DNA of 36,622 bases. Origin: an uncultured Alphaproteobacteria bacterium (lineage in GTDB: Bacteria > Pseudomonadota > Alphaproteobacteria > CAAHEQ01 > UBA3637). The stretch spans positions 1 through 36,622 of the forward strand of contig CALXUD010000008.1 in the NCBI GenBank assembly GCA_944391585.1, written 5' to 3'. The translations under genes were made by a program, and so were the position numbers. The stretch's first letter is position 1; each line of letters begins with the position of its first letter. Below, one piece after another: positions 10,328-16,660 of the stretch. A model generated the notes under the pieces. It worked only from the letters and a program-made list of their open reading frames with translations. It was not told where the DNA came from and searched no databases.

Positions 10328-10780
10328 TTACATATGCAAGTTTTCCAGAACGACAGTTCCCTTTTTCTGGCGAGCAATGGTATAAGCTTGCCGCAAAGAA
10401 TCGCGTACATAATAAGGTTGTGGGATTTTTTCCATTGTGGCGATGCCGGTTTGATCCGTCGAAGAGACAACGATTGTGCCGATATTAGCCATCCGATCAA
10501 TGAAAGATTGGATTGTTCGACTGTCAACAATACGGAACAATTCGATTTCATCAATTGTTTTACCAAAAATTCCCGTAATGATAATCAACCGCTGATTGGT
10601 AAGAACATAAGTTCGAAAAATTCGTTTGAAATAAAGAGCAATTAGAAAAATGCCTAAAGTTATAATTGTTAATAACAAATAAGCAGGATTATATTTTACA
10701 TCGGCAATAGAACCTGTTACTTCCCAGATAAAGTCTTCATCAGGATTAATAATGCTTTGAATAATATCAAGATTGCTCAT
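10328..10780 (-). CDS. Bacterial PH-domain membrane protein
   Basis: 150 residues. After a short N-terminal segment comes one or two membrane passes (PAYLLLTIITLGIFLIALYF, about 34-53), then the bacterial PH-like module YVLTNQRLIIITGIFGKT with IDEIELFRIVDS. Such bPH2 (YdbS/YdbT-like) proteins are inner-membrane proteins of mostly unknown role, sometimes linked to envelope stress. The ATG at 10780 has AAAAGGAG-type sequence upstream. It is transcribed alone on the minus strand. Confidence 0.8.
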   Translation of the reverse strand: MSNLDIIQSIINPDEDFIWEVTGSIADVKYNPAYLLLTIITLGIFLIALYFKRIFRTYVLTNQRLIIITGIFGKTIDEIELFRIVDSRTIQSFIDRMANIGTIVVSSTDQTGIATMEKIPQPYYVRDSLRQAYTIARQKKGTVVLENLHM

Positions 10781-10909
10781 AAAAACTCCTTTTTTTTGAT
10801 TTCATTACGTTTAGTTTAATTAAAAAGCCTTTAAAAAGCAACTTTTTTCTCATTTTATTCAAAAAAAACATACAATCATATTTATTTTACATTTTACACG
10901 TTTTTTGTG

Positions 10910-10938
10910 TTGACATTCATTTTTTTACTATCTAAAGT
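10910..10938 (+). promoter_or_regulatory. Promoter for the porin-like barrel gene
   Basis: A perfect -35, TTGACA (10910-10915), a 17-bp spacer and TAAAGT (10933-10938) lie 34 bp before the ATG. The strong -35 and AGGAGG site suggest high expression. Confidence 0.7.
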
Positions 10939-10972
10939 TGTATTGATGTTTTTAATTAACTAGGAGGTTATT

Positions 10973-11581
10973 ATGAAAAAATATCTATTAGGTGCAGTTG
11001 CATTCGCTTGTTTATTAGGCGCATCTTTTGATGCAAGTGCACAAATGAAAAACTCAATGCAATCTGATAAGGGTACTTATGTGCTGGCCGATGTCGGATA
11101 TGGTTTTGGGACAGGCGCTTTTGATGATACTGTTTTGTTTGGTGTCGGTGCCGGTTACAAAATGGATAAGTATTTGCGTTCAGATGTGATTGTTGAATAC
11201 CGCGGTTGGGGTGATGTTGACTATCAAACAACAACGGGAAAACACCATTCCGATGTTTGGTCTGTTCCTGTATTAATGAATGTATATGGAACATACCCGA
11301 TTTATGATGGTATTGGTGTTTACGCAATGGGGGGACTTGGTGTTTCCTATAATAAAACAGACGATTTCTATGCCGCTAAAGGTGAAGGTAAATTTGACTT
11401 TGCTTGGAACCTTGGTGCCGGTATTGAATATGAACTCAACGATTGCTGGTCTATGGATTTAGGTTATCGTTACACGGATTTGGGCAAAGCCAAAGTGAAA
11501 GTTCGTGAAGGATTCCTAGATCGCAAAGGAAAAGACTTAGAATCTCATGATATCAAGTTAACTGTTAGATATCATTTCTAA
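10973..11581 (+). CDS. Outer-membrane beta-barrel (opacity/OmpA-barrel-like)
   Basis: 202 residues. Signal peptide of about 23 residues (MKKYLLGAVAFACLLGASFD, cleavage after ASA). The mature part resembles an eight-stranded Opa/OmpW-type barrel: YVLADVGYGFGTGAFD, GVGAGYKMDKYLRSDV, VPVLMNVYGTYP, GVYAMGGLGVSYN, FAWNLGAGIEYELND, MDLGYRYTDLG and a C-terminal VRYHF ending in Phe. No OmpA peptidoglycan-binding domain follows. It probably forms a small surface barrel for adhesion or stability; no ligand is predicted. AGGAGG precedes the ATG. Strong promoter and terminator make it a single-gene unit. Confidence 0.85.
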   Translation: MKKYLLGAVAFACLLGASFDASAQMKNSMQSDKGTYVLADVGYGFGTGAFDDTVLFGVGAGYKMDKYLRSDVIVEYRGWGDVDYQTTTGKHHSDVWSVPVLMNVYGTYPIYDGIGVYAMGGLGVSYNKTDDFYAAKGEGKFDFAWNLGAGIEYELNDCWSMDLGYRYTDLGKAKVKVREGFLDRKGKDLESHDIKLTVRYHF

Positions 11582-11598
11582 TCTTTTTGAAAGAAGAG

Positions 11599-11630
11599 GA
11601 AAACGGGTCGTTCTTCGACCCGTTTTTTTT
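11599..11630 (+). terminator. Intrinsic terminator after the barrel gene
   Basis: AAAACGGGTCG pairs with CGACCCGTTTT around TTCTT, followed by T8. A strong terminator. Confidence 0.85.
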
Positions 11631-11659
11631 ATTATATAAAAAGAAATTAAGCCGTTTAT

Positions 11660-11803
11660 TTAATCTTTCATTTCTTCAAAGGCACTTTTAGGTTCACCGC
11701 AAACGGGACAAACATAGTCATCTGGCAAGTCGGCAAAAGAGATGCCTTCAATTGCCTCATCATAGACGTATCCACAAACGGTGCAAATATATTTTTTAGT
11801 CAT
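11660..11803 (-). CDS. Rubredoxin
   Basis: 47 residues. The two iron-binding CxxC pairs are plain: CTVCGYVY (Cys7, Cys10) and CPVCGEPK (Cys32, Cys35), with the usual PDDYVCP before the second. It is a small one-electron carrier. The ATG at 11803 overlaps the end of the flavin reductase gene by 8 bp, so the pair forms one transcript. Together they resemble, as two separate chains, the flavin reductase-rubredoxin fusions (high-molecular-weight rubredoxin) that feed electrons to flavodiiron proteins against oxygen or NO. That role is inference. Confidence 0.93.
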   Translation of the reverse strand: MTKKYICTVCGYVYDEAIEGISFADLPDDYVCPVCGEPKSAFEEMKD

Positions 11804-12296
11804 GAGTATTCTCCTTTCTTTGTTTTATTTTTGATTGAATATAGTTTTGATATTCGCCATAGGTAATCGGTTCGCCCATGGTGCCGGGAAATAATTTTTC
11901 AACAGAGCATAGAAAAACAGTGTGTGTTTTTGTTTCTTTTGTTTCTAGCACATGCCCCTCCATTCCGGCAACGGCGTTTGTTAAGGCGGGCAATCCATTG
12001 ATTAAGGTATGCGGAATATCCTTCCATTTATCTATTTTACGGGAAGAATGAAAACCAAATCGTTCAATCAACGGGTATGGATTTTCTTTTCCTAAAACAG
12101 ATAAAAAAAAGTATTTTGTTTTTAAAATTTGTTCGGCGGTATAGGATATTTTTCCCAATGAAACAATGATTTGTGGTGGATTTGCTTCCACAACCATCAC
12201 AGAATCAATACAGCTGCCGATCAGTCGTCCATTCGGTTCTGCAGCACCAATAATATAAAGACCATGAGAAATTTTAAAAAGAGTTTGTGTGTCCAT
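11796..12296 (-). CDS. Flavin reductase-like FMN-binding protein
   Basis: 166 residues from the ATG at 12296; the longer frame adds an unrelated, Phe-rich leader. Features of the flavin_reduct family are visible: an N-terminal [19 protein letters not shown] segment (FMN phosphate region), [18 protein letters not shown], and FFLSVLGKE. It should bind FMN and pass electrons from NAD(P)H or to a partner. The stop overlaps the rubredoxin start, which makes rubredoxin the likely partner. No separate domain is attached. Confidence 0.82.
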   Translation of the reverse strand: MDTQTLFKISHGLYIIGAAEPNGRLIGSCIDSVMVVEANPPQIIVSLGKISYTAEQILKTKYFFLSVLGKENPYPLIERFGFHSSRKIDKWKDIPHTLINGLPALTNAVAGMEGHVLETKETKTHTVFLCSVEKLFPGTMGEPITYGEYQNYIQSKIKQRKENTHD

Positions 12297-12328
12297 TTTG
12301 TTTTTATCCGTTTTTAAGTTTATTTTTC

Positions 12329-12356
12329 TTGAAAAGAATCGTAAAAATGATATAGT
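12329..12356 (+). promoter_or_regulatory. Promoter for the LOG-family gene
   Basis: TTGAAA (12329-12334), 16-bp spacer and TATAGT (12351-12356), 28 bp before the ATG at 12385. It faces away from the flavin reductase gene, whose start lies 33 bp upstream. Confidence 0.5.
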
Positions 12357-12384
12357 AATTTTGACAAAAAGTAAAGGATTAAGA

Positions 12385-12981
12385 ATGAAACACAAATATA
12401 AAATGATAACAGTTTTTGCCGGTGCATCCGGCTCTATTTCATCAGTGCATCATGCACCGATGCGTCAGACGGGAGAATTATTAGCTTCTCATGGTATTAC
12501 AATGGTTTATGGTGTGGGTGATGAAGGAATGATGGGGAGTGCTTTTCAAGGAATTCGTAACAAAAATGGTTCTGTAATCGGAATTACCACACCAAAGTTA
12601 TTGGAATTGCAATGTCGGGATAAAGGTGTTTTCCGCCCCGGTGAAATTGAAATTGTTAAAACGTTATCTGAACGTAAACGCAAGATGTTTGAATTGGGGG
12701 ATGTGATTTTAGTTGGCCCCGGAGGATGGGGTACAATGGATGAGTTTGCTGAATTTGCGGTGACGATCCAAACAGGTGAAATTCCTAAAAAACCAATGAT
12801 TTTTTTGAATTATAATGAATTTTGGAAACCATTACAGGAATTAATTTTAAACATGCTGCAAGAAGGAACGCTTAATCAGGACAAAGTCGATTTTATCGAA
12901 TTTATAGAACATCCGGATGAAATTTTTGAAGCCATTGAAAAAGTTCAAAATCGGATTGATGCCAATTTGAAAGGTTTTTAG
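12385..12981 (+). CDS. LOG-family protein (cytokinin riboside 5'-monophosphate phosphoribohydrolase-like)
   Basis: 198 residues from the ATG at 12385 behind AAAGGA. The Rossmann-type fold carries VFAGASGS at the start and the family signature PGGWGTMDEF, preceded by MFELGDVILVG. LOG proteins split nucleoside monophosphates into base and ribose 5-phosphate; in bacteria most are general nucleotide-cleaving or detoxifying enzymes rather than hormone makers. The cytoplasmic protein is followed 5 bp later by lnt, so the two are co-transcribed, although no functional link is known. Confidence 0.88.
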   Translation: MKHKYKMITVFAGASGSISSVHHAPMRQTGELLASHGITMVYGVGDEGMMGSAFQGIRNKNGSVIGITTPKLLELQCRDKGVFRPGEIEIVKTLSERKRKMFELGDVILVGPGGWGTMDEFAEFAVTIQTGEIPKKPMIFLNYNEFWKPLQELILNMLQEGTLNQDKVDFIEFIEHPDEIFEAIEKVQNRIDANLKGF

Positions 12982-12986
12982 TTTTA

Positions 12987-14486
12987 ATGTTGAAAAAAAT
13001 GCCTTTTCTCTCAAAAGAGCCGGTTGTTATTGGTTCAATGATGCTTTTGGGTGCATTGTCGACATTGGCATTTGCTCCGTATCATCAGATTTGGATTTTG
13101 TTTTTGACGTTTGCGGTGCTTATGAGTGTTCTGAATCAAAAAAGATCTTGGCGTATCTTATTGGGGCGGGTATTTGTTTTTGGGTTTGGTTTTGGTGCTG
13201 TTTCCATGGGATGGGTTTGCCAGGCATTAATGATTGACGGAGGTCAATTCGCTTGGCTGATTCCATTAGCTTTAATCGGATTGGGTATTTTTTTCGGCTT
13301 TTGTTTTGTTTTACCTGCATGGGGTGCTTTATTTGTGCCGATTGGTGTGCGGCGATGGTTGGTTTTCGGGGCTTTATTCGTTTTGGTTGAATGGGGGCGT
13401 TCGTGGTTTATTTTTGGCGGATTGCCTTGGAATTTATTAGGGAATGTATGGACGGGTTTTTTGCCTGTTTTGCAAGTGGCTAGCGTATTTGGTGTTTACG
13501 GTCTTTCTTTGTTGAGTGTTTTATTGTTTACGGCGCCTGCGTTGTGGAAAAATAAGCCAAAATTGGTTGTGGCTGTTTTTGGGGGTGCTTGTTTTGTGGC
13601 GTTGATGGGGGGAATTCGCCTTTATACAACCAATGTAAACAGTGTTTGGGGAGTGCGTTTGCGATTGGTTCAGCCTAACATTCCTCAGACATTAAAATGG
13701 GATTGGACGCAGTATGAAAATAATTTTTCAAAATTGATTCGTTTATCGCGGAAAGATAATCAAAAAATTACGCATGTGATTTGGCCGGAAAGCGCTGTAC
13801 CATTTATTATGAATGAAAATGAAGGAGAGCGCATTCGTTTAATGTCGGCTGTGCGGCAGGGCAGTTTTTTATTAACAGGTGGATTGCGACGTGTTGCCGA
13901 AACAAATGAGATAGCTAACAGTTTTTTCATTTTAGATGATTTAGCGGATATTCGGGGATATTATGATAAAGCTCATTTGGTGCCGTTTGGAGAATATGTG
14001 CCGCTGCGCGGGATTTTGCCGATTGATAAAATTGTGCCGTTTGAAAGTGATTTTTATCGGGGAAGTGGTGTGACAACAATGATAGTTCCAAAAGCACCTC
14101 CTGTTAGTCCGTTGATTTGCTATGAAATTATTTTTTCAAAGGCTGTTGTAGATTCAAAAAATCGACCGGCATGGATTGTGAATGTGACTAATGATGCATG
14201 GTTTGGATTGTCGGCCGGTCCTTATCAACATTATGATGCGGCGGTGATGCGTGCCGTGGAAGAAGGATTGCCTGTGGTGCGTGTAGCAAATCATGGTGTT
14301 TCGGGAGTCATTGATCCATTGGGTCGCAGTGTCGGACGTTTACCGTTAGGACAGGAGGGAATTTTGGATGCCGATTTGCCGGTAGCATTACCGGAAACGA
14401 TTTTTGCACGCTTTGGACAGGGGATTTGGGCGATTTTAGTTGCTTTGATTCTGCTTTTTTCCGTAAAAAGGCAAAATAAGTCTTGA
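12987..14486 (+). CDS. lnt: Apolipoprotein N-acyltransferase
   Basis: 499 residues. The N-terminal half has about six to seven membrane helices (first FAPYHQIWILFLTF). The C-terminal half is the nitrilase-like domain with the catalytic triad: Glu near 268 (WPESAVPF), Lys near 328 (YDKAHLVPFGEYVP) and Cys near 378 (LICYEIIF). It adds the third acyl chain to the N-terminal cysteine of lipoproteins in the inner membrane, allowing sorting to the outer membrane. A last membrane helix closes the protein. The stop codon overlaps the -35 of the next promoter. Confidence 0.95.
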   Translation: MLKKMPFLSKEPVVIGSMMLLGALSTLAFAPYHQIWILFLTFAVLMSVLNQKRSWRILLGRVFVFGFGFGAVSMGWVCQALMIDGGQFAWLIPLALIGLGIFFGFCFVLPAWGALFVPIGVRRWLVFGALFVLVEWGRSWFIFGGLPWNLLGNVWTGFLPVLQVASVFGVYGLSLLSVLLFTAPALWKNKPKLVVAVFGGACFVALMGGIRLYTTNVNSVWGVRLRLVQPNIPQTLKWDWTQYENNFSKLIRLSRKDNQKITHVIWPESAVPFIMNENEGERIRLMSAVRQGSFLLTGGLRRVAETNEIANSFFILDDLADIRGYYDKAHLVPFGEYVPLRGILPIDKIVPFESDFYRGSGVTTMIVPKAPPVSPLICYEIIFSKAVVDSKNRPAWIVNVTNDAWFGLSAGPYQHYDAAVMRAVEEGLPVVRVANHGVSGVIDPLGRSVGRLPLGQEGILDADLPVALPETIFARFGQGIWAILVALILLFSVKRQNKS

Positions 14487-14511
14487 CAAGATTGTTTTTT
14501 TTAGATAGTAT
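14483..14511 (+). promoter_or_regulatory. Promoter for L36
   Basis: TTGACA (14483-14488) overlaps the lnt stop; TAGTAT (14506-14511) follows after 17 bp. The L36 start is 54 bp downstream of the -10. Confidence 0.6.
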
Positions 14512-14564
14512 GCAGCTTCAAGTTTTCTGTCATAAGGCAGTTTGTCAGTGAAAGGTGAAGTATT

Positions 14565-14690
14565 ATGAAAGTTCGTTGTTCCTTAAAGTCCGCAAAAACA
14601 CGGGATAAAGATTGTAAAGTGGTCAAAAGAAAAGGCCGTGTGTATGTGATTAATAAAAAGAAGCCTAAATTAAAGGCTAGACAAGGCTAA
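14565..14690 (+). CDS. rpmJ: 50S ribosomal protein L36
   Basis: 41 residues beginning [20 protein letters not shown] and ending KARQG, the form usual in alphaproteobacteria. Only two cysteines (5 and 17) remain, so the zinc-ribbon of the four-ligand form is lost; this is the C-minus type. It binds 23S rRNA in the large subunit. The gene is monocistronic with its own promoter and terminator, as is common when rpmJ lies outside the main ribosomal operon. Confidence 0.95.
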   Translation: MKVRCSLKSAKTRDKDCKVVKRKGRVYVINKKKPKLKARQG

Positions 14691-14715
14691 TGCCTTAAAC
14701 GGCTTTGGTGTTTTT

Positions 14716-14745
14716 AAAAGGTTCATGATTCATGAGCCTTTTTTT
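14716..14745 (+). terminator. Intrinsic terminator after rpmJ
   Basis: AAAAGGTTCATG pairs over 12 positions with CATGAGCCTTTT around a 3-nt loop, with a T run. It ends the rpmJ transcript. Confidence 0.85.
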
Positions 14746-14796
14746 ATTTATTTTTCCTAGATTTTGTCTTATACTGAATAAAAAAGGGAGGATAAA

Positions 14797-14937
14797 ATGG
14801 CGGATAGGTTTGTTTTAATTATTCTGCTGATGATAATCGGTATTTTGTTAGTTTATCAATCAAACATGATGGGCAACCCAGCCGGTGAAACATACTTGGC
14901 AGCGCAAGAATTCAAACGATCCGTGGATTTAAATTGA
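14797..14937 (+). CDS. Small single-pass membrane protein
   Basis: 46 residues, ATG 14797 behind GGGAGG. A hydrophobic helix spans about residues 5-20 (VLIILLMIIGILLVYQ), followed by a short soluble tail. No family is recognised. It lies between the rpmJ terminator and the S24 regulator, with convergent ends 11 bp apart. It could be a host gene at the edge of the phage-derived cassette. Confidence 0.6.
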   Translation: MADRFVLIILLMIIGILLVYQSNMMGNPAGETYLAAQEFKRSVDLN

Positions 14938-14948
14938 TATGTTTTTAA

Positions 14949-15581
14949 CTATTGGCTAACCCAAATAACACGTGTCATCCATAAAACTTCATTTGCTTTT
15001 AAATGAATATCCGGATGTTGAGGGTTGAGTGATTTTAAATCAACATGTAAGGCCGTTTTTTTTATGAGTTCTTTTACCATTACTTCTCCGGTTGTTAATT
15101 TTACGACAACTCTGTCTCCTTTTCGGACTTCAGAATCAGGTGCTACAATCAATTTATCGCCATCCCGATAAGCCGGTTCCATGCTGTTCCCAGATACTTC
15201 CAAAGCGTACACGTTTTTGTTTATCATAAAGGGAAAATCAATCCCATCCCAATTATCCGTCGACAAGGGATAGCCGAAATTGTCAAAATATCCATCTCGG
15301 CCTGCTTGTGCTAAACCCAGTAACGGAATTGTGAAATGATGTGGTTCCGATTCGCCGGCTAGCTCCATAAATTCAAAAATAGTGGTGTTTGTGGCTTCCA
15401 GAACTTTATTCATGCTTTCAGTGGAAGGCCATCGTTTCCGACCATCGCTTCCCAAACGTTTGGATTTATTAAAGCTGGTTGGGTCTAAACCGGATTTGAT
15501 TGCCATTGCGGAAAGAGAGAGACCTTTTGTTTCTGCTAAATTGTCAATGCCGCGCCAAATTTCTGAATAAGTGAGTTGCAT
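14949..15581 (-). CDS. S24-family autocleavable repressor (LexA/CI-like)
   Basis: 210 residues. The N-terminal part is a helix-turn-helix of the type found in many alphaproteobacterial chromosomes (LSLSAMAIKSGLDPTSFNKS, RWPSTESMNKVL). The C-terminal half is a LexA-type serine protease: cleavage site candidate Ala93-Gly94 (AQAGRD), Ser133 (SGNSMEP) and Lys170 (VMVKEL). The Ser-Lys spacing of 37 equals that of LexA, so RecA-stimulated self-cleavage is expected. It is divergent from the phage-derived cassette and probably represses it, with release on DNA damage. Its promoter has TTGACA/TATGGT, and a palindrome shared with the XRE gene at the other end lies in its leader. Confidence 0.88.
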   Translation of the reverse strand: MQLTYSEIWRGIDNLAETKGLSLSAMAIKSGLDPTSFNKSKRLGSDGRKRWPSTESMNKVLEATNTTIFEFMELAGESEPHHFTIPLLGLAQAGRDGYFDNFGYPLSTDNWDGIDFPFMINKNVYALEVSGNSMEPAYRDGDKLIVAPDSEVRKGDRVVVKLTTGEVMVKELIKKTALHVDLKSLNPQHPDIHLKANEVLWMTRVIWVSQ

Positions 15582-15601
15582 GTTCGTTCCTTTTTTTTAT
15601 A

Positions 15602-15615
15602 CATATGAAAATATG
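15602..15615. promoter_or_regulatory. Palindromic operator candidate, left copy
   Basis: CATAT-GAAA-ATATG, a perfect 5-bp inverted repeat with a 4-bp spacer, lies between the S24 transcription start and its ribosome-binding site. The same arms and spacing occur at 26353-26366 in the XRE promoter. It probably binds one of the two flanking regulators. Confidence 0.5.
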
Positions 15616-15633
15616 CTCTTATTAGTTGAGTTT

Positions 15634-15662
15634 ACCATAACACAGAAAAAATATCCTGTCAA
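15634..15662 (-). promoter_or_regulatory. Promoter of the S24 repressor gene
   Basis: On the minus strand TTGACA (15662-15657), 17-bp spacer, TATGGT (15639-15634). Transcription should start near 15627, about 45 nt before the ATG. Confidence 0.6.
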
Positions 15663-15711
15663 TAGGAATTTTTTCATAAAAAGGGATTGACATATAGTTT
15701 TTTATGTATTA

Positions 15712-15733
15712 GTTCTTGTTTTGTTCTTGTTTG
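15712..15733 (+). repeat. Tandem 11-bp direct repeats upstream of the cassette
   Basis: GTTCTTGTTTT (15712-15722) is followed at once by GTTCTTGTTTG (15723-15733). The 11-bp period is about one helical turn, as in tandem activator half-sites. CATAAT (15737-15742), a fair -10, follows directly, and the first cassette gene starts at 15771. A TTGACA at 15687-15692 has no good -10 at the normal distance. Confidence 0.45.
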
Positions 15734-15770
15734 GAACATAATTATTGCGTTTATTAAGAGGAGTTTATGG

Positions 15771-16130
15771 ATGAAAAAAAAGCAGTTTTATCAGAATTTG
15801 GTTGATAATCGGGAATATATTCCTTTTGAAAATTCAGAAGAAGCCTGGTTATGGTGTTGTCTATGTGAAAGTCTTGGAAATCAAAGAGCAAAAGGCTCAT
15901 CCGGGCGAATCGCTCGGCCATGCGAATCGTCTGACATTATTTTATCGGTTAAAAAATTGGTTCAAGCAGGGCAGCTCAATCAAAATCATTTAAAGGTTTT
16001 GTCTAAGTATGGACTCTTGCAAATCCCGCCGCATGAAAATTTTGGGCAGCCCCCTAGAGAATGCTCTTTGTGGCGAGAAGGGTTGAAATTGTTGGAAAAT
16101 ATTTTAAGACTGAAAGGAATTGTTGCATGA
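15771..16130 (+). CDS. Conserved-looking protein of unknown function, first gene of the cassette
   Basis: 119 residues from the ATG at 15771, which has AAGAGGAG upstream; the longer frame would add a hydrophobic stretch without a ribosome site. The middle reads FENSEEAWLWCCLCES, then RIARPCESSDIILSVKKL and HLKVLSKYGL, and the end SLWREGLKLLENILRLKGIV. The pattern looks like a small all-helical soluble protein with three to four cysteines. I do not know its function. Its stop overlaps the next start (ATGA), so the pair is one operon in front of the virion genes and could be regulatory or packaging-related. Confidence 0.65.
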   Translation: MKKKQFYQNLVDNREYIPFENSEEAWLWCCLCESLGNQRAKGSSGRIARPCESSDIILSVKKLVQAGQLNQNHLKVLSKYGLLQIPPHENFGQPPRECSLWREGLKLLENILRLKGIVA

Positions 16131-16513
16131 AAAAAACAGGATTGGGATATCGTTATCCATTTGCAATTGTCGGTTTTGGAGGACGTCGGACAAAATGGTG
16201 GATGCGCTTTTTAAAAAAAGGTTTTTATCATTGTGTGTTGGTTTTAGGAAATGGATATGAATGGATTTTTATTGATCCGTTGGCACATTATACAGATGCA
16301 ATCATTCTACGAGATATTGATGTGATTTCCTTTTTGAAAAAGAACGGTTATCAGGTTTTGACGGCACAACCCGAAATTCCGCAAGATACACGGATGCGTT
16401 TTCGTCCCTATACATGTGTTGAAACGGTGTTGCGGTTTTTAGGTATAAAAAGTCCTTTTATTTTAACACCTTATCAACTTTTTTGTTTTTTATCACAAAA
16501 AATAGGAAAATAA
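16127..16513 (+). CDS. Possible permuted papain-like (NlpC/P60-related) cysteine peptidase
   Basis: 128 residues. A histidine in FYHCVLV (His35) is followed by an acidic strand FIDPLAHYTDAIIL and, much later, by a cysteine in YTCVETVLRFLGI (Cys97). Histidine before cysteine is the order seen in circularly permuted NlpC/P60-like folds. That would suit a virion-associated peptidoglycan or amide hydrolase. This is inferred from motif layout only. Its start overlaps the preceding stop, and the strong virion-operon promoter begins 4 bp after its own stop. Confidence 0.5.
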   Translation: MKKTGLGYRYPFAIVGFGGRRTKWWMRFLKKGFYHCVLVLGNGYEWIFIDPLAHYTDAIILRDIDVISFLKKNGYQVLTAQPEIPQDTRMRFRPYTCVETVLRFLGIKSPFILTPYQLFCFLSQKIGK

Positions 16514-16516
16514 TCC

Positions 16517-16545
16517 TTGACAAAGGAAAAAAAGTATGGTATAAG
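16517..16545 (+). promoter_or_regulatory. Strong promoter of the virion operon
   Basis: A perfect -35, TTGACA (16517-16522), 17-bp spacer and TATAAG (16540-16545, five of six). Transcription should start near 16552, 109 nt before the portal start codon, and it meets a terminator on the way. Confidence 0.75.
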
Positions 16546-16560
16546 GAGACTCAGTTAGCA

Positions 16561-16578
16561 GCCAGAACTGTATCTGGT
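16561..16578 (+). promoter_or_regulatory. Leader hairpin before the portal gene
   Basis: GCCAGA (16561-16566) pairs with TCTGGT (16573-16578) around ACTGTA. It lies near the 5' end of the leader RNA, just ahead of the terminator, and may bind a factor or alter readthrough. Confidence 0.4.
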
Positions 16579-16584
16579 GTTTTT

Positions 16585-16617
16585 AAAGGCAGTCCGATAA
16601 AGGGCTGTCTTTTTTTT
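16585..16617 (+). terminator. Intrinsic terminator inside the virion-operon leader
   Basis: An 11-bp stem, AAAGGCAGTCC (16585-16595) with GGGCTGTCTTT (16602-16612), and a T8 run lie between the promoter and the portal gene, only 43 bp before its ATG. Alone it would give an RNA of about 65 nt. Portal expression must therefore depend on readthrough or antitermination. Confidence 0.8.
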
Positions 16618-16660
16618 ATCGCAATTTAACGTTGTGTTTTATTAAAGGAGAAAAATTTAA

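Noticed and set aside
10246-10566. Minus-strand frame overlapping the PH-domain and metallopeptidase genes
   Set aside because: Overlaps two genes with clear family motifs; no motif of its own.
14949-15581. S24 regulator as a phage-only CI repressor
   Set aside because: The helix-turn-helix resembles a type common in alphaproteobacterial chromosomes, so I describe it as a regulator next to the cassette and not as proof of an active prophage.
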